A stretch of 64,000 bases of DNA, taken from Salvator merianae. Its lineage: Eukaryota; Chordata; Lepidosauria; Squamata; Teiidae. A program made the position numbers and the translations under genes. The stretch is taken from assembly GCA_003586115.2 (NCBI GenBank), contig QVOM02000073.1, positions 50,447,712 to 50,511,711 of the forward strand, given 5' to 3'. Positions 49,194 through 62,273 of this stretch are shown piece by piece. The notes below the pieces were generated by a model. The model saw only the letters and a program-made list of their open reading frames with translations, made no database searches and was not told the DNA's origin. How positions within the stretch are numbered: position 1 is the stretch's first letter; the number at the start of each line of letters is the position of its first letter.

Positions 49194-49640
49194 GGATCTC
49201 CATGGCCCTATTATGGTGCCATGACTTGAGGGTGTAGGGTCCACATTTTCCTGCACCCTCACACATCAAGGATGTGCTGGAAGAGCGCTGGGTCTGCTCA
49301 AGTTCTCCATCATCCACCACACATCCTGCTAGAAGTGTTCCTCAGAGTGCTGTCAAGTAGGAGTAAGCACTGTGACAACACTTATTCCCACTCTTCTGCT
49401 GCACTGCCAGCGTAATGTGTAAACCTTTTGGGACACTCTCTTTGGTCTAGATAACATGGCTCTGTTTTTGCTAACACAGGAAATGAAGCACTTCTATGGT
49501 CATTCCCTGTGTTTGTGAAAACTGTCCTGGCCAGAAACATCAAAGCCAGGGAACAAAATTTCCCCAGCTGCAATGTTTGGGTGTCTAGGAACAATGGCAG
49601 GTGTGCAAATAATATGTGGCATTTTACAAAGTGCTCTACT
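49194..49640. mobile_element. MITE, family D
   Basis: It starts GGATCTCCATGGCCCTATTA and shares internal blocks with 19131-19584 and 18720-19010 (GTGCTGGAAGAGCG, CTGCAATGTTTGGG, CAAATAATATGTGG). The right terminus is not defined. Confidence 0.55.
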
Positions 49641-49708
49641 AACATCTTCTTGTTGCGCTTCCCAACAAAATCCATCTTTGTGCTTCTCTCTTTCTCTCTA
49701 TCCCCCAT

Positions 49709-49709
<1 letters not shown>

Positions 49710-49759
<50 letters not shown>

Positions 49760-49777
49760 TATACATACACACACACA
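49710..49777. repeat. (TC)n(AC)n microsatellite
   Basis: About 15 TC units run directly into AC units with a few AT interruptions. Confidence 0.97.
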
Positions 49778-50744
49778 AAAAACCCTCAAAGAGAGAGATG
49801 TATTTTAAAACGAACAAAGAAAAACAGATTAACAAACTATACACTGAATATATCACACTCTCAGATTCTTCACTGGGATGGGATTGTTTGAAGAGTCCCA
49901 GATTTTAATATGTGTATGTTACAATACAATTGAGGAGGGGAGAGATATTGTTTTAAGATACCTGGGCAGGAAAAAAACTTCCAGAAAAATATCCATGATG
50001 AAGAATGAGGACTATTATTCCCATAATCCCAGGCCATTGCCCATGTCTATTCATGGAAGGGGCACCCAGTAAGGTCAGAAGGTCACTTGCTTCCTATTCC
50101 TACTTTGAATGGAATCATCTTTCTTAACAGTAGTTTTTAATAGTTACTGAAGGAGATCCTGAATGCATGAGAAAGGGCCACTTTACAGTGTCACTCACTG
50201 GAATCTCTTATAAAAATGAAGTTCAAGTCAACCAGGAATGCAGGTGCCACATAGAATGACCATGGACATAAAGGAATTGTTTTGAATGGAGTTAGGTGGA
50301 ACAGGAAAGGGGAGCAACCTCTCTATTTTCAAAGGGTTTCGCGAAGTCTACTTATGCTTCTGACAATTCATAGAGTAAAGTACTGGCAGACATCCTATGA
50401 AATTCGACCAGAAATTGCATCAGTGCCTCTGCTGATGTTTGCCACCTGTGCTTCTCTCAGAACTAGTCCATTAGCCAATACGCTTCCCTGTTGGTTGCCG
50501 AAGCACGTTGAAAGAGCAGTGTTGGCCCTGAGATGAGGAAAACATGTGAAGACATGCACAGGGCCATTTACTAGAAAAGAAATCAAAAGCTTCTTATTAA
50601 AAAAAAAATATCAATAAAACACAGTGAAATTTCTGGAACAGTTATTGTACTTTGTGGGTTGGAAAAGAATGTGGCTGGAAATTAAAGTCAGCTGAAGTGA
50701 AAACAACTAACAGTTGCTAAGGTGTTGGAAAGAGCATTTATTTA
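49778..50744. other. Intergenic DNA, nothing recognised
   Basis: No supported feature. Confidence 0.5.
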
Positions 50745-52050
50745 GCACATATTTTTTTAAAAATAATTTTATTAAGTTTTCTTACTGAGTGCAGCAATCA
50801 TACATAATTTTTTTACATATATAAATTATAGTTATAATCAATCCATTTTTCTACATTCTGCTACCTAACTATTGTTCCCCTTCCGAAACCTTCCCCCCAG
50901 AAGGACCAATGCTAAATCTCATAACTATTTTGCTCAAGTTGGAAGGTCAGACTGAGTATGTCTTTTATTTCTTTGCTTTCCACTTGATTTTGCAATACAT
51001 AATTAATTATTTTAGCCCAGCATTCATGTGTTGTGGTCTATATACTCTTTCCCATATATCTCATCATTTCTTCTCTTACATATTTGAGGATTATTTGTTC
51101 TGATATATAGTGAAATCATTTCCCCAACTTCCATTTACTCTTGAGCTGCCATAATTAGTTTAATTATATATCTATCTTCCCACCTAATCGGCTGATCTTT
51201 AAAACATTAGAGTATACATATCGCTTGCGCTCATAAAATATTAATTCCTAATATGTTATTTATTTCACTGCCTATCTTCTCCCAGAATCTTTGGACTTCT
51301 TCATATCCCTATCACATGTGTATATACATTCCTTTCTGTCTACAATTGTGCTAACATTTAGGGCCTACCTTTCTACTCATATGTGATTACTGACAAGAAG
51401 TCATAAACCATCTTCCTATTAATTTCATTTCCAATTCTTTCTATTATTTTTAAATTTTTGCTATCTTCTTAAAACAGTTGTTCATCTCTACCTCAACGAT
51501 CTCTAAATCACTGGCCCATATTCCTATTAATGTTTTCACATTTCTTTCTCAGGCACATATCAACAAATATCTCCCCATAATCCTTTTTCTCCTTATTACA
51601 TTCTTTGAATTACTCCTTCAAATAAATTATTAGGGCTTTTAACTGCATTTCTAATTCTTTCTTTACTGATATAATTAAAAAGACCCATAACTTGTAACCA
51701 GCTTCCTTGATCCAATATTTCCATTAATCTTTCTTTCCTTATTAGCTTACTATTTGATTGATAAAAAATCCTTCAGTGTAATCAATTGTTGTTTCAGCCT
51801 ATTAAACACATTTTCAGATAGTGCTAAACCTTTATCAATTTTTGTAATATTAAGCCAAATTTGAAAAGCTATGGCATTAGCTTTGTTTTCCATTTTAACC
51901 ACAATGACAATGTTGACTTTAATGGAGCGATATAATTATCCCTCAGGTTTTTATTTATTTCTTTTTTCCAGCTTTACCCATTTCTTGCTAGTAAATTCTA
52001 AATCCAATATTTTTACAGTTTGAGATGCCTCATAATATCACTCTAGGCTG
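50745..52050 (-). mobile_element. L1-type LINE remnant (ORF2 C-terminal region and 3'UTR)
   Basis: The plus strand is strongly T/C-biased and starts with the complement of a poly(A) tail (TTTTTTTAAAAATAATTTTA). On the minus strand, worn L1 ORF2 words are visible in shifting frames: near 51270-51320 one encoding ...EEVQRFWEKI..., near 51540 CENINRNMG, and before that a Lys/Glu-rich stretch. Many stops and frameshifts. Confidence 0.6.
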
Positions 52051-54420
52051 GGAATGAGCACATTCCCATGAGTAATCCTGATGTACATTCAAGAGGCTTT
52101 TATCAATCCTCTTTTAGCATAGAATCTGAAGATTTTTGAACATAGCTAACAAGCTTGATTTCTACTTGACCAGCACATGTATGGTGTAATAGCCTGATAA
52201 CGCAGCAACATATGATAATTAGAGAATATTATCACCTTTAACTGAAGGGACATCAATAGCTGTTTGACTGGAAGAAACACTGTGGCCTATAACCCAGGAT
52301 TATCCCAGCACTCTGTTGGGATTGCCACACATGTTCATGGCAATCCCAGCATTGCTCTGGGATATTGGGTGAAATCTCGCAATATCACCACTGTGGGAAA
52401 AAACAAATCCCAAACCAGGTATTCCCTATAAAGCGATAGGACTATCCTTGTCTGGATGCTTACTCCTGGGATCCACCATCTTGGAAATGACAACCACACA
52501 TGTGCGGGGTCAAACCAGGCTGTAATTGGCCTCAGTGCATCTGTGGGGGAGGCAATCATGCACTTCTGGGTATTTTGTGCCATTGAAATATCTGGATGTA
52601 CATGCTACATCATTGTGGAAGCAAGCATCCAGACAGGTAAGTGCGCCTGCACTTGTCTCACTGATACAGCCTCTCCCCCAAAACATGAAACTTTAGGTGC
52701 CATGCCACTAAAGGCAAGGGTCAGCCAAGGCACAGACACCCCTAGACCACAGTATTGGACATTACACTTGATATCATGATTGGCATATTGGTTGATAGTA
52801 TAGGGAAGTGGAACAGAAGTATAGGGAAGTGGACCCTATACCAGTCCAGGATCCATTTTTGTTCACCAGAATCCATCTTGGAAAACCAAACCTTGATTAA
52901 AAAAGGACTAGGACGTATTGTGAAATATTCTGTCTCTGCTTACAGCAGAAGGGTGTGGTACAGAGACATAAGCAGGGCTGAATCATATTGGGAACCCATC
53001 CACAAGAGAAATAATCCATTTAAATGGCTTGGTGATAGCTGGTATTTACTTTGAGCAGAATCTAAAAGGAAATATTTGAAGCGTTGTTGGCATCCCAGAC
53101 CAGTCTTTTGTAAAATTGCGTTTCTTGGTAAATATCTGCAAGATACCCATCAAGAATGCCACCCTGCAGTAATAGAATTTAGTTGGGAATGTTTCCCAAT
53201 CCTGATTGGATTAAGCACTGAGATGTCACTCTTTTGTCCAGAACACATTATCCCTGATGTGAATGTGCAAGAGGAATCAGAAACAACTAACAGAGGCTAA
53301 CAGAAACAACTAACAGAGGCTAACAGAAACAACACAATTCTCTGGCTTGCAACACTCTTGTTTGCTTTATTAATAGCTAATCAGAATACCATTAACAACT
53401 TGATGGGGGTATAGGCAAGCCTTAATCGCTCTTAATATCACCCAGGCACATCTACCCTGGCAGAAGGAATACCATATTTGGGCAAGCACTACATCACACA
53501 GCCCTCCCCTCACATGAAGAAAATCTCCTTCCCTCTCATAGAGAAAAACAACCCCTCATACGGCTCCCTTCCCCTGGGCAGAGTTTTAAGGCTAGTGTCA
53601 GCCCTATTTGTCCAGAATAATAATAAAAGTAGTTCCCAAAGAGTCTGAGAGAAAGAGTCTTCCCTCATCATCTACGCTTTCCTTGATTTTATGGTTCACT
53701 TGGGTGATTTGTCATTTTTAAAACCTTTTTCCAAAAGATCCTGCTTTTTAAGAGCTAGTTGCCTGGGTGAGCTATTTTCCCCATCCTGATATAATCCAGT
53801 GCACTACTTGTCATACTACGATTTTGCCCTGATGTCTAACAGGGACGGTGAGAGGAAACTGTGGGATCCAAGATCCTGCATTTTCGTCTCACCATTTGGA
53901 AGCAGCCTAAGTATCACTTTTTTTTCATCATTAGGGGTAGTTCTAAGCAATGCTCTACCTGTTAAACTTCTATCTGTCATGCACTCACTAACCCAGAGAA
54001 AGTGTCTCTCCAGATGTTGTTGGCTTCTAACTCCTGTCATCCCTGACAGCTGACTATACTGAGTTGGCAGATTGCAGTTTAAATATCGCAGCATTTGGAG
54101 GACAATTTTCTTATTCCTGCTAGTCCTATTCATAAACTCATCATATTGGCACTCATTCTAATGTTCTCTCCCCTTTCACACACTCACTTCAATTTTAAGT
54201 AACATACAAAAGAATTTGCTTGAATTTAGAGTTGAGATTATTGCACTCCACATTCCACCTGTTCTCTTGTAAACATTCGTAGACCTTCTTCCAAAAGAAA
54301 AAAATGTTATTTCAAACAGTAGTCTGCTGGGATTTCTCTGGATTAGACAGTCAAAAGGGCTGCCATACACATGGGAGCAGGTTAACCATTACAGCAAACA
54401 GATACACACACACATGGAGC
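52051..54420. other. Intergenic DNA with a small hairpin and a minisatellite
   Basis: A hairpin lies at about 52316-52348 (TTGGGATTGCC ... GGCAATCCCA). GTATAGGGAAGTGGA is duplicated at about 52799-52827, and the minisatellite at 53278-53333 is listed separately. Two open frames (52755-53054, 53076-53300) have no recognisable domain. The region could be an unnamed retroelement. Confidence 0.4.
53278..53333. repeat. 23-bp minisatellite, about 2.4 units
   Basis: The unit CAGAAACAACTAACAGAGGC plus TAA is repeated twice perfectly with a partial third copy. Confidence 0.92.
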
Positions 54421-54424
54421 TGCA

Positions 54425-54610
54425 AGGTAAAGGTAAGGATGCCCTCAAGCCCAGGTCTGCTTTTGAGTGAGTCCATGGGCAGTCTCATGACATCCCCTTG
54501 ATCAAGATATGGAAAACATTGCCTTCTTCTGGGCCAATGCCAGGGTTAAACCTTGAACCTTCTGCATGCAAAGCCAAGGCTCAGCACTATGACACACAAC
54601 GCCTTTAAAG
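54425..54610 (-). mobile_element. tRNA-derived SINE
   Basis: On the minus strand it reads TAGTGCTGAGCC (A-box-like), then TTGGCTTTGCATGCAGAAGG and GGTTCAAGGTT (B-box-like, plus-strand 54549-54559), then GAAGAAGGCAATG. The 5' head lies near 54605. The order and spacing fit a tRNA-SINE related to the fragment at 22399. Confidence 0.65.
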
Positions 54611-55294
54611 AGGAATGATTCTGCTGAATTAATACTTCCTTAGTTTCCTGACATCTTCCATTGTAAAATGTGACTCAGCACTTTTAAGATGTCCATTAAA
54701 CTCACCTTGGCCAAGTGCAGGGAAAGTTATATAACATAGGCAACTCCCATTCAAGGGCATCCACAGCACTCTAAGAGCAATCTCTGGCCTTTTCCACACT
54801 CGCCTTAGCATGGTATAGGAAAGGGTCTAGGGATCTCCCTTCTGCATACTCGTGCAGCACAAGGAAGCTCCCTGACCCTCCTGTCTCTGTCTGCGTAGGA
54901 CAGAACATACACCAGGCTAAGGCATCCAAAATAACACCCTAGTCTAATCTACTGAGGTTTACTGACATGCTAGAGCTGGTATATTGTGCCATGGAGGCAA
55001 TACAAGGGATACATTTCAGTTTGCACATCTGCTTCACCTGAGGGCTCCTTGGATGAGCGCAGGAAGTGTCCATTGTACTGTGCTCTAAGCCAAACCATGC
55101 TGGAACAGATATGTCTGGACACTATACCTTCAGTTCAACCACTGGGGCAGCACTCTCAGAGTTTGTAGGTAGAGTGCTCTGTAGAGTGCTAGCAGTGCAG
55201 TGAGAGCTCCCAGGATGGAGGGTCATCCTGATCCTGTGGCCTAAGGGAACTCTTTGGCCACACAGATGTGCAGCTGGTGTGCCTCTGGAGTGAC
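54611..55294. other. Intergenic DNA, probably including a worn MITE
   Basis: GGCCTTTTCCACACTCGCCT at 54786 looks like a MITE end, followed by TAGGGATCTCCCTTCTGCAT text similar to 31765-31790. No matching right end was identified. Confidence 0.4.
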
Positions 55295-55297
55295 CTC

Positions 55298-55935
55298 GGG
55301 CCTGTTCGCACTGCAGCGGTGGAACGTTCTTGTCCGCTCGCTAGAATGGAGCATTCGCACTGCTGCGGGCACGCGCCTCACCTGATCCGAACCACATCGT
55401 ACCCGATTCGAACCTGATGTTGGGTAAGGAAAGACAACTAAAAGCTTGTCTTCATCCCGACCTGCGTGATGGAGCGAAGTTCGGGCACGGTGCTTTCGCA
55501 CTCCTGTCGGCATTTGAAATGGCGGCCGGGTGTGGCTGGCACGGCTGCGCATGCGGGGTGCGAAATTTTCACACCCAGATGCAAAATTTTCACACCCGGG
55601 TGCGAAGTTTTTGTACCCGGTGCGATGCTCTGTACCCGGTGTGAAGCTGCGCACCCGGGATAGCCCTTTTGGCATGGCAGCCTACCTGCCGTTACGAAGC
55701 CGGCTTCGTAACAAGCCCTCTGGTTACAAAGCGGAGTACAATGCTACGAAGCGGGGTACGATGGTACGGAGTGCGGTACCGAACTAGCGGCTGCCATTCG
55801 CACTGTTCCCTCTGTTGGTTGGCTTCGGGTCCGCTCCTCTGGCCGGGAGTGCAAATGGCAGCCAGCGTTCTCCAACCTCTCCGGTTCGAAGCCAACTACT
55901 GGGAATGGTCTACCGAGCTCAGTGCGAAAAGGCCC
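55298..55935. mobile_element. GC- and CpG-rich MITE (TSD CTC)
   Basis: 638 bp, left end GGGCCTGTTCGCACTGCAGC, right end reverse-complemented GGGCCTTTTCGCACTGAGCT, flanked by CTC (55295-55297 and 55936-55938). Very CpG-rich against AT-rich surroundings. It contains a tandem array of CACCCGGGTGCGAA-like units at about 55556-55660 and the palindrome TTACGAAGCCGGCTTCGTAA at 55692-55711. Long open frames on both strands reflect GC content. No transposase. Confidence 0.92.
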
Positions 55936-55938
55936 CTC

Positions 55939-56978
55939 ATGGTGACCTAAAGGTCCTCTCTGTGCAGATCTTACCATAGTAGACATATTTCCCAGCTGCA
56001 AACTTCTCCTAGGTCAGATCCCTGGTTGGTCATTGGCAAGGCACAATCACCCAACATTAGCAAAGTATTTGTAGTACAAATATTAAACTGCTAGTTTATG
56101 TGCCACAGAATTGTATGTGTGATTTTTTTTAACTAGTACTTTTTTCCCAAAACCAGATATATTCATATAAATGATCATATTCATATAATGAAAAGGAAGC
56201 ATGTAAATATGAAAGCTCCCATTTTTAGTAACTAAAAACAATGCAATGTAGTCACAAAACCAATGAAAATGCAAAGACAGCTGCCCATCTGCACAAACAA
56301 GCTGGAGCAAGTAATGGGGAACCTCTCACTGATGCCAGTAGATGTGAGATATGTCACATATGTGCTCATTTCTCCTTTGCCTACTATAGTGGTGCCAGGT
56401 TTTAGTGAGTAACAGGAATATAATAACGAAAAGTAAAAATACCCTCCAGGTGAATGCATGGACATAACCACCTAGTTACTTGGAAAATATATGGAGAGGT
56501 TTGCCATTAGCTGCTTAGTTACACTCACTCGGCCTGTAACAGAACTCACTGTGGCCACTGCTAAATGTGTAGAAATGACTGTAGAATGCATGTAGCACAT
56601 CTTCAGACCTTCTGGACACACCCCTTGCCTATTTCGGAACCCTCTTCACTTTTTGATAAGGGCAATAAGGCTGCTAGGGAATGCAACATCCACCAAAAGG
56701 GGTAGCAGAGCCATTACAAAAGTTCCAGAACCCTTCATAGCCAGGAAGTTAAAGAATTGCTAGGGTTCCAAATTACTCTAGTTGGTAGATCTTGCAGTTT
56801 GGTAGCACTGTTGTTCTGGAAGGATGTTCTAGTGATAGGTTGTAACTACACTTGAATATTTTCCCCTCATGTTCAGGAATAGCTGGTGGTCAGAAATGCA
56901 GCAGAAGGGCTGAACAGTAATTCCCTGCTAAGGCCTTTAATGTTCACAACAGACAGCAAGTTACACTCTGATTTGACA
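55939..56978. other. Intergenic DNA, nothing recognised
   Basis: No supported feature. Confidence 0.5.
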
Positions 56979-57450
56979 TGAGGCTGCTTCCACACCTCGG
57001 CAGCAATGGGTGCGTCAAAGCAGAAGCATTTGCTCCCACGCCTTGGGCAGGACACAAGACATCCACATGCCCCACACCTCATCTATCTCCCACTTTAAAG
57101 CTGACAATTCAGCTTTAGAACTGAGTTGTCAGCTTTGAAGGAAAAGGGCCTCCACTGCACCAGAAAAGGCCCTGAAAGTGGATCTTTTCTGGCCCAATGC
57201 CTGCACAAAGCACACAAGATGCTCTTGCCACCAATGTGTGTCCACGCAAAGGCATCAAGAGCACCTGAGAGTGGCAGCTGCCCTCAGAGTGGCTTATCCC
57301 ACTTTGGAGCAAAGACACTCTGCAGGTGCTTCAGGCCCTCTGGTGCCCTTCTGAGAGTGCTGTGTGGTGGCAGGCGCCTCCATCATCTGGATGTCCTACC
57401 TTTGGGGCTCCTTCAAGGTGTCTGCCACTATAGGTGTAGATGCTCCCTCA
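56979..57450. mobile_element. MITE with TGAGG ends
   Basis: Left TGAGGCTGCTTCCACACCT and right AGGTGTAGATGCTCCCTCA are inverted repeats with four mismatches. The interior is GC-richer (for example GCACCAGAAAAGGC, GGCGCCTCCATCATCTGGAT). No clear target duplication. Confidence 0.75.
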
Positions 57451-58663
57451 GAGAGCCAAACAACAAAAATGTTTGACATGAAAGAGCATAATCCTATGTG
57501 TATATAATCAGAAATAACCCCCAGTAGTACTTAACCCTTAGTAAATGTGCATATGTCTCAAATTGCTTTATCCAGCATACAGATGCAATTACTTTTTTAA
57601 AAATTGCAAATATTATTTCTGCATACGAGGATTATTTTTCTACGCGTGGGGAAATTCCATGTCACATAGCATCTGAACAACAAAGCAACTCAATAGCTCA
57701 TGTGTACTCAGGAAACATCAGAAAGCCAGTAGCTTCCTGATATATTCAGCTGGAGCAAGAAGACGTGTGCAGGGCCAGATTTTACATGAAACCTGGAAGC
57801 AAGAAACTGCTGTGTTGTCATGGAAGGCAAATATGAAGTACGTTTTGGTTGGAAAATAAGATGAAGATACAATTTAAAATTTCATAACCTTGTTGATTGC
57901 CCCTGACAGAAACAAACAGTTAAAGTAGCCACAAATAATGTTTACAGTCAAATAATATTAACTTAAAAAACACAAAAAAGAAATAATGATTCTATGCTGG
58001 AAAAAGCAATATGAGACACATCAGAGATCAAAGACTTCTTTTGAAATCTCATCAGAGGTAGCAGGATTTATTTCCCATACTAAGGCACAGGATCATGAGA
58101 AACCTAGTTGGCATGAAATATTGGCATTATGTTCCTGCAATTAACTACAGCTTGGTGTTCCAAACATAATAAACAAAACCCCAGGAACAGTAACAGATAT
58201 ATTATATTTGGAACAGAGTTTGGCTCTAGTGGATATTACTTTTCTATTGGACAGATGCCAAGGTTAATCTGCCATCACTTTTCCTATCTACAGGTTTTTT
58301 AAAAAAAATACAAAAAAAAAAAAATAAACAGATAAAGTAGACAGCTCAGGAGATGTTGACATAACTTTAACAGCCATAGAGCATGATCAAATCTCTTTCT
58401 CTTTGGAGAAAGCAGTGGGTGACTTACAGGATCACTATAAATATAGGAACCTTTGCTGAAGCTTGGTAATTTCTCCGCTGAAACCATTTAATATTAGTAA
58501 GGTTTTGTGCACGTGCAAATTTTGCTCATAGGAATTATGAATCATATAATGCACAGCATAAACCAGTCTTCACCAACCATATCCCCAACCACAATGACAT
58601 TTTGGATTACGTCTCCAGCTCTTGCCAACACATCTGTGCTGTCTGGGGAGGTGGATTTCAAAA
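57451..58663. other. Intergenic DNA with a repeat scrap
   Basis: CATAATCCTATGTGTATATA near 57487 is a worn reverse copy of the repeat at 5681-5750. An A-tract lies at about 58296-58327. The rest is unassigned. Confidence 0.45.
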
Positions 58664-58810
58664 TATTTATTTATTTATTTATTTATTTATTCATTCATTC
58701 ATTTAAAATATTTATATTCTGCTTCCTATTAAAATATAACCTTGAAACAGTGTACAAAGAATAAAAACAGCTAAAATCATAATACTTACATGAAAACATA
58801 ATTAAAATCA
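58664..58810 (-). mobile_element. L2-like LINE tail with (TTTA)n
   Basis: (TTTA)n/(TTCA)n at 58664-58706, then TTTATATTCTGCTTCCTATT, AACCTTGAAACAGTGTACAA and A-rich DNA. This is the reverse complement of the L2-like 3' end. Confidence 0.65.
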
Positions 58811-59004
58811 AGAATGGAGAAATAAGCAAACAAGTGTCCACTCTGGAAAGGCCCAGAAAAGCCTCTGGAAGTTACCAGACCACTACAGTTAGCATAGATG
58901 ATATTCAAGGATTAGCATACTGATGCACTATAAAGAATCTACAGAGGCTACAGAGGCAAGGGGGTACAGGTATCAAGCTTTCAAAGGTTTGCTATCTACA
59001 CTAA

Positions 59005-59407
59005 GGGTCTGTCTGCACTTGTGGTGCTCTGCATCAACAAGTGCACCAAGAACCTCCCTTTTGCACATTAGGACTGAGTGTGAGCCAGATCAGGTGGCCC
59101 CTTATATGGACTGCCCGTAGACTGCAATATTGAGTTCTACTGGCATACCAGCAGACCCTCATCTGGAACACAGAGATCTTCCTTATTGCACCACCAAAAT
59201 AGGTCCCCCAAGGGCTCCATGGCTAGGAAATTTTGTTCCTAGCCATTAGAGCCTGTGAGAGTCAGCTCCAAAGCTCACACAGAGACTAGTTGGCCACATG
59301 GCATCACTATGCAGATGGCACTGTTCCTGACTAAGGGCAATCAGTCCCAGGAGTGGGACGGATTGCTTGATCCAGACCTACTGGACCAGGTAAGCACATA
59401 AAGGCCC
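59005..59407. mobile_element. MITE, family C (TSD TAA)
   Basis: Left GGGTCTGTCTGCACTTG, right GTAAGCACATAAAGGCCC, flanked by TAA (59002-59004 and 59408-59410). It contains GCTAGGAAATTTTGTTCCTA, a small palindrome shared with the other family C copies. Confidence 0.87.
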
Positions 59408-59671
59408 TAAGATGCAATAATTGGCAGAGCACAGAGGAAGACCCTTTATTAAAAGTGGTGACCACAGAAGTAACCTCATTTCTTCAGAGGATTTGGTGTT
59501 TCAGGAAGTAGCAAAATTTGGTCTGAAGCATCTCAGGGGCTGCTTAGTTCAGCTCAGGTTATAAATCAAAATTCACGTGAAGGAAGAGAAAAGAATAAAG
59601 GATAATTTTTGTCTGCCACTTCCTCTGTCAGGAAGAAGTTAAAATGCAAGTGTATGTATATGTATGTATGT

Positions 59672-59790
59672 ATATTTATTTTTATACCACACTTTTCATA
59701 AAATGCTCACGGTGGTTTACAAGTTAACACTAAGAATAAACAAAAACATTAAGCCATACAGAAAATACAAGCTACAAATCAGAAACTTCA
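59672..59790 (-). mobile_element. L2-like LINE tail
   Basis: (TATG)n at about 59650-59672, then TTTATTTTTATACCACACTT, GCTCACGGTGGTTTACAAGT and A-rich DNA, the reverse complement of the L2-like 3' end. Confidence 0.65.
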
Positions 59791-62273
59791 AACTGCATCC
59801 TAATAAAATAACGAAAAAGAAAATGCAGCAGCAATAGAAAAGCATTCAAGTTTGACAGGACCAGTTCCTTCCTGTCTTCACCAAGAGACTCCCTTAACAT
59901 TCAAGAGTGAATCTGGATCAGGACTTCCAAGGGAATTGCTGACTCAGTGGGTTCTAGTCCTTTGTTGTAGCAACAAAGGCAGAGAGGCATGCTGGCAGGT
60001 GGTGAAAAGCATAGTGCAATGCTCAGCAGGGTGATGGCCTCCCGAGGCTCTGACGTCTTCTCCCTTGCCACACTTTGCTGGAAATGAAATTCGTAGCCAC
60101 GGTGATCTTGCCACAGTGACAGTGGTTGCATTGCTCTACTACATGTGTAAGCACAAACCTTTGTCACTGTCCACCTCTGCAGGCAGGGTGGGGCTCAAAC
60201 CCCGTGCCCCTCTGCTTTCCAGGCATTACAGCTCTGGAAACATTTTCAGACCCTCACAGAATTTGTTCCATTTTGAATAAAATGCATAGAATTATGTACA
60301 GGTGACATATCCCTGGATTATAATCAGGAGAAGCAAAGAGAACTCTCAGGCTCTGAACTCTGACATGATAGAGCACTGCCTGCTGTTCTTTAATACATTG
60401 GACACTCCACCATATATAAAAACATGACAAGATGAGACAGCCAGGAAGAACTAGAAACTCCAGCACTAATGTAAACATGCACACCACCCAGCTTCTCTGG
60501 TGAAGCAGCAGCATTACAATCCCCCAGAAGAACATCATCAATGAATAAAATGGAGCCAAGTAGTTTGGGGAGGTTCTTTCCAAAGATATCTGATTGAGGA
60601 CAGATGTTATGTACGTGAAAAATCAACATCATTCATCGCTTCCGCCCCCTGCTCTAAATAACCCTTAAAACAAGCTTTCATCCCATGTAGTTAGGAATCC
60701 CACCTGCTATTGCACACTTTGAAGATGTTCTTGAAGATGATGGTCGATATGTAGATGACATCCTGTTATATTTGGATCAGGTCAGAATATGTGGTGGCTT
60801 CTGCATGCCATGTTTTTGACTGTGCTAGCTGGGGCTGGAAAACACTCCACACGCCAGTGTGGTTCTCAAGTGGCATGGTATCTTGAGGAATGGCAGGGGC
60901 CACACAGGCCTCATGTCTAGAGCAGTTCCCAGCGTGAAAATGGTACCAGGAAGAATGCCAATGGAAGATTACTTTCAAGTAGTCTCCCACATATTCCCAG
61001 TCTATGTCCTGCTACACCTATCACCATGCAGACAGGTGGCGGCTGGAGTGCTCCGCCTGGCACTTTGGCACATGCTGTGGAGCCCAGTCCCAGGCGATCA
61101 AGCCAGTAATGGGGCCAAGACTGACCTGAGACACTGTGGAGTCCACCAGCAGCTGACCGTATTACTTCAGCCCCACATCCTGCCTTCTCTGCACAGTGGG
61201 GGAATGAAAGTTTCCCCAGTCCAAAGCTGCAAGTCAAGGAGAATTTGTCAGCATGCTCAGAAACAGTTCAAGCTATGGTCTATTTTTGGCACTTTGCACC
61301 ATGAGCCCAGTCAGGCAGACTGGTCTAGTGGCCATATGGCAGCTGCTGAAGTGAACCAAGTCTACATTTCCCTTTGCAGCGTGTTTTTTATTATTATTAT
61401 TACTCCACAGAAGGAGAACTCCCAGAAGCATATTTGGTTTCCAGGAGCACTATACAGATTCTTTTATGTCATGGGACTCCCAGCACGCAGTGATGTGCAC
61501 TCACCTTGCTCTTGACCATCTTTTGGTGTGGTCCCTTTGGGCCATGCAGATGCTGCCAATGTAACTTTCAGCAAATGCTTAAAAGTTATCTGTAGGCCTA
61601 AGGCCTACTCTTTTCTCTGTGACCCTTTGTTGCCCCTATTCCTCATGGAAGCATGAGATGTTCACTCCCTGTCATTGCAGATTGGCTTCAAAATTAACCT
61701 TCCAACAGCAAATGTTCAGTTGAAATATCCTGCTTATGCTAAGAGAACAAGGAATGGGTTTGTCTTTTAAAAAAAAGTCCCTGTCCATGTCACACCTATG
61801 AAGCTCACTTAAGGTACCTGTCTTCTAGCTTACCTTTTTGCTAAGTGAGACAGGGCAAACCAATCCAAAATCACAAGCCAGGGAAATGCTCTTCCAAAGC
61901 ATTTTAATTAATTATGAAGCATCGCTGTGCTTGCGCAGTAAAGAGGATTAACTGATTTTATGTTGCAATACATTACTGAGGTTTGACCTCCTTTTTAGCA
62001 AGAATACGTCATATTTCAAGCTCTTTCTCAGAGATGCTTGTCAGACTTCCCTTGGAAAACCCATGATCTCCCACATAGTTAGACTGACAATTGTTTATGG
62101 CTTTGATTTTTTTTCCTGAAGCCTAATTTTAATTTTAGCTCACTGTTTATCACATTCTAGATCAAATTCCTTTGCAATATTTGACAGTCTCTCTAATCTA
62201 CCTTTACATGTGCTGTGCACACATGGTCAGTTAAATTAGAATGAAAGGGTGATGGGAAATGAGAGAAACTTTG
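59791..62273. other. Intergenic DNA, mostly unassigned
   Basis: A GC-richer patch at 60830-61340 keeps a 218-codon frame open (60859-61515). It has no recognisable domain and partly resembles MITE text near 30490 and 31320, so I do not call it a gene. The rest shows nothing recognisable. Confidence 0.45.

Noticed and set aside
49509..49908. Open frames with Ser-Leu and Thr-His repeats
   Set aside because: Translations of the (TC)n(AC)n microsatellite.
55417..55950. Cluster of overlapping open frames on both strands
   Set aside because: They follow from the high GC content of the MITE at 55298-55935, with no shared domain or codon bias.
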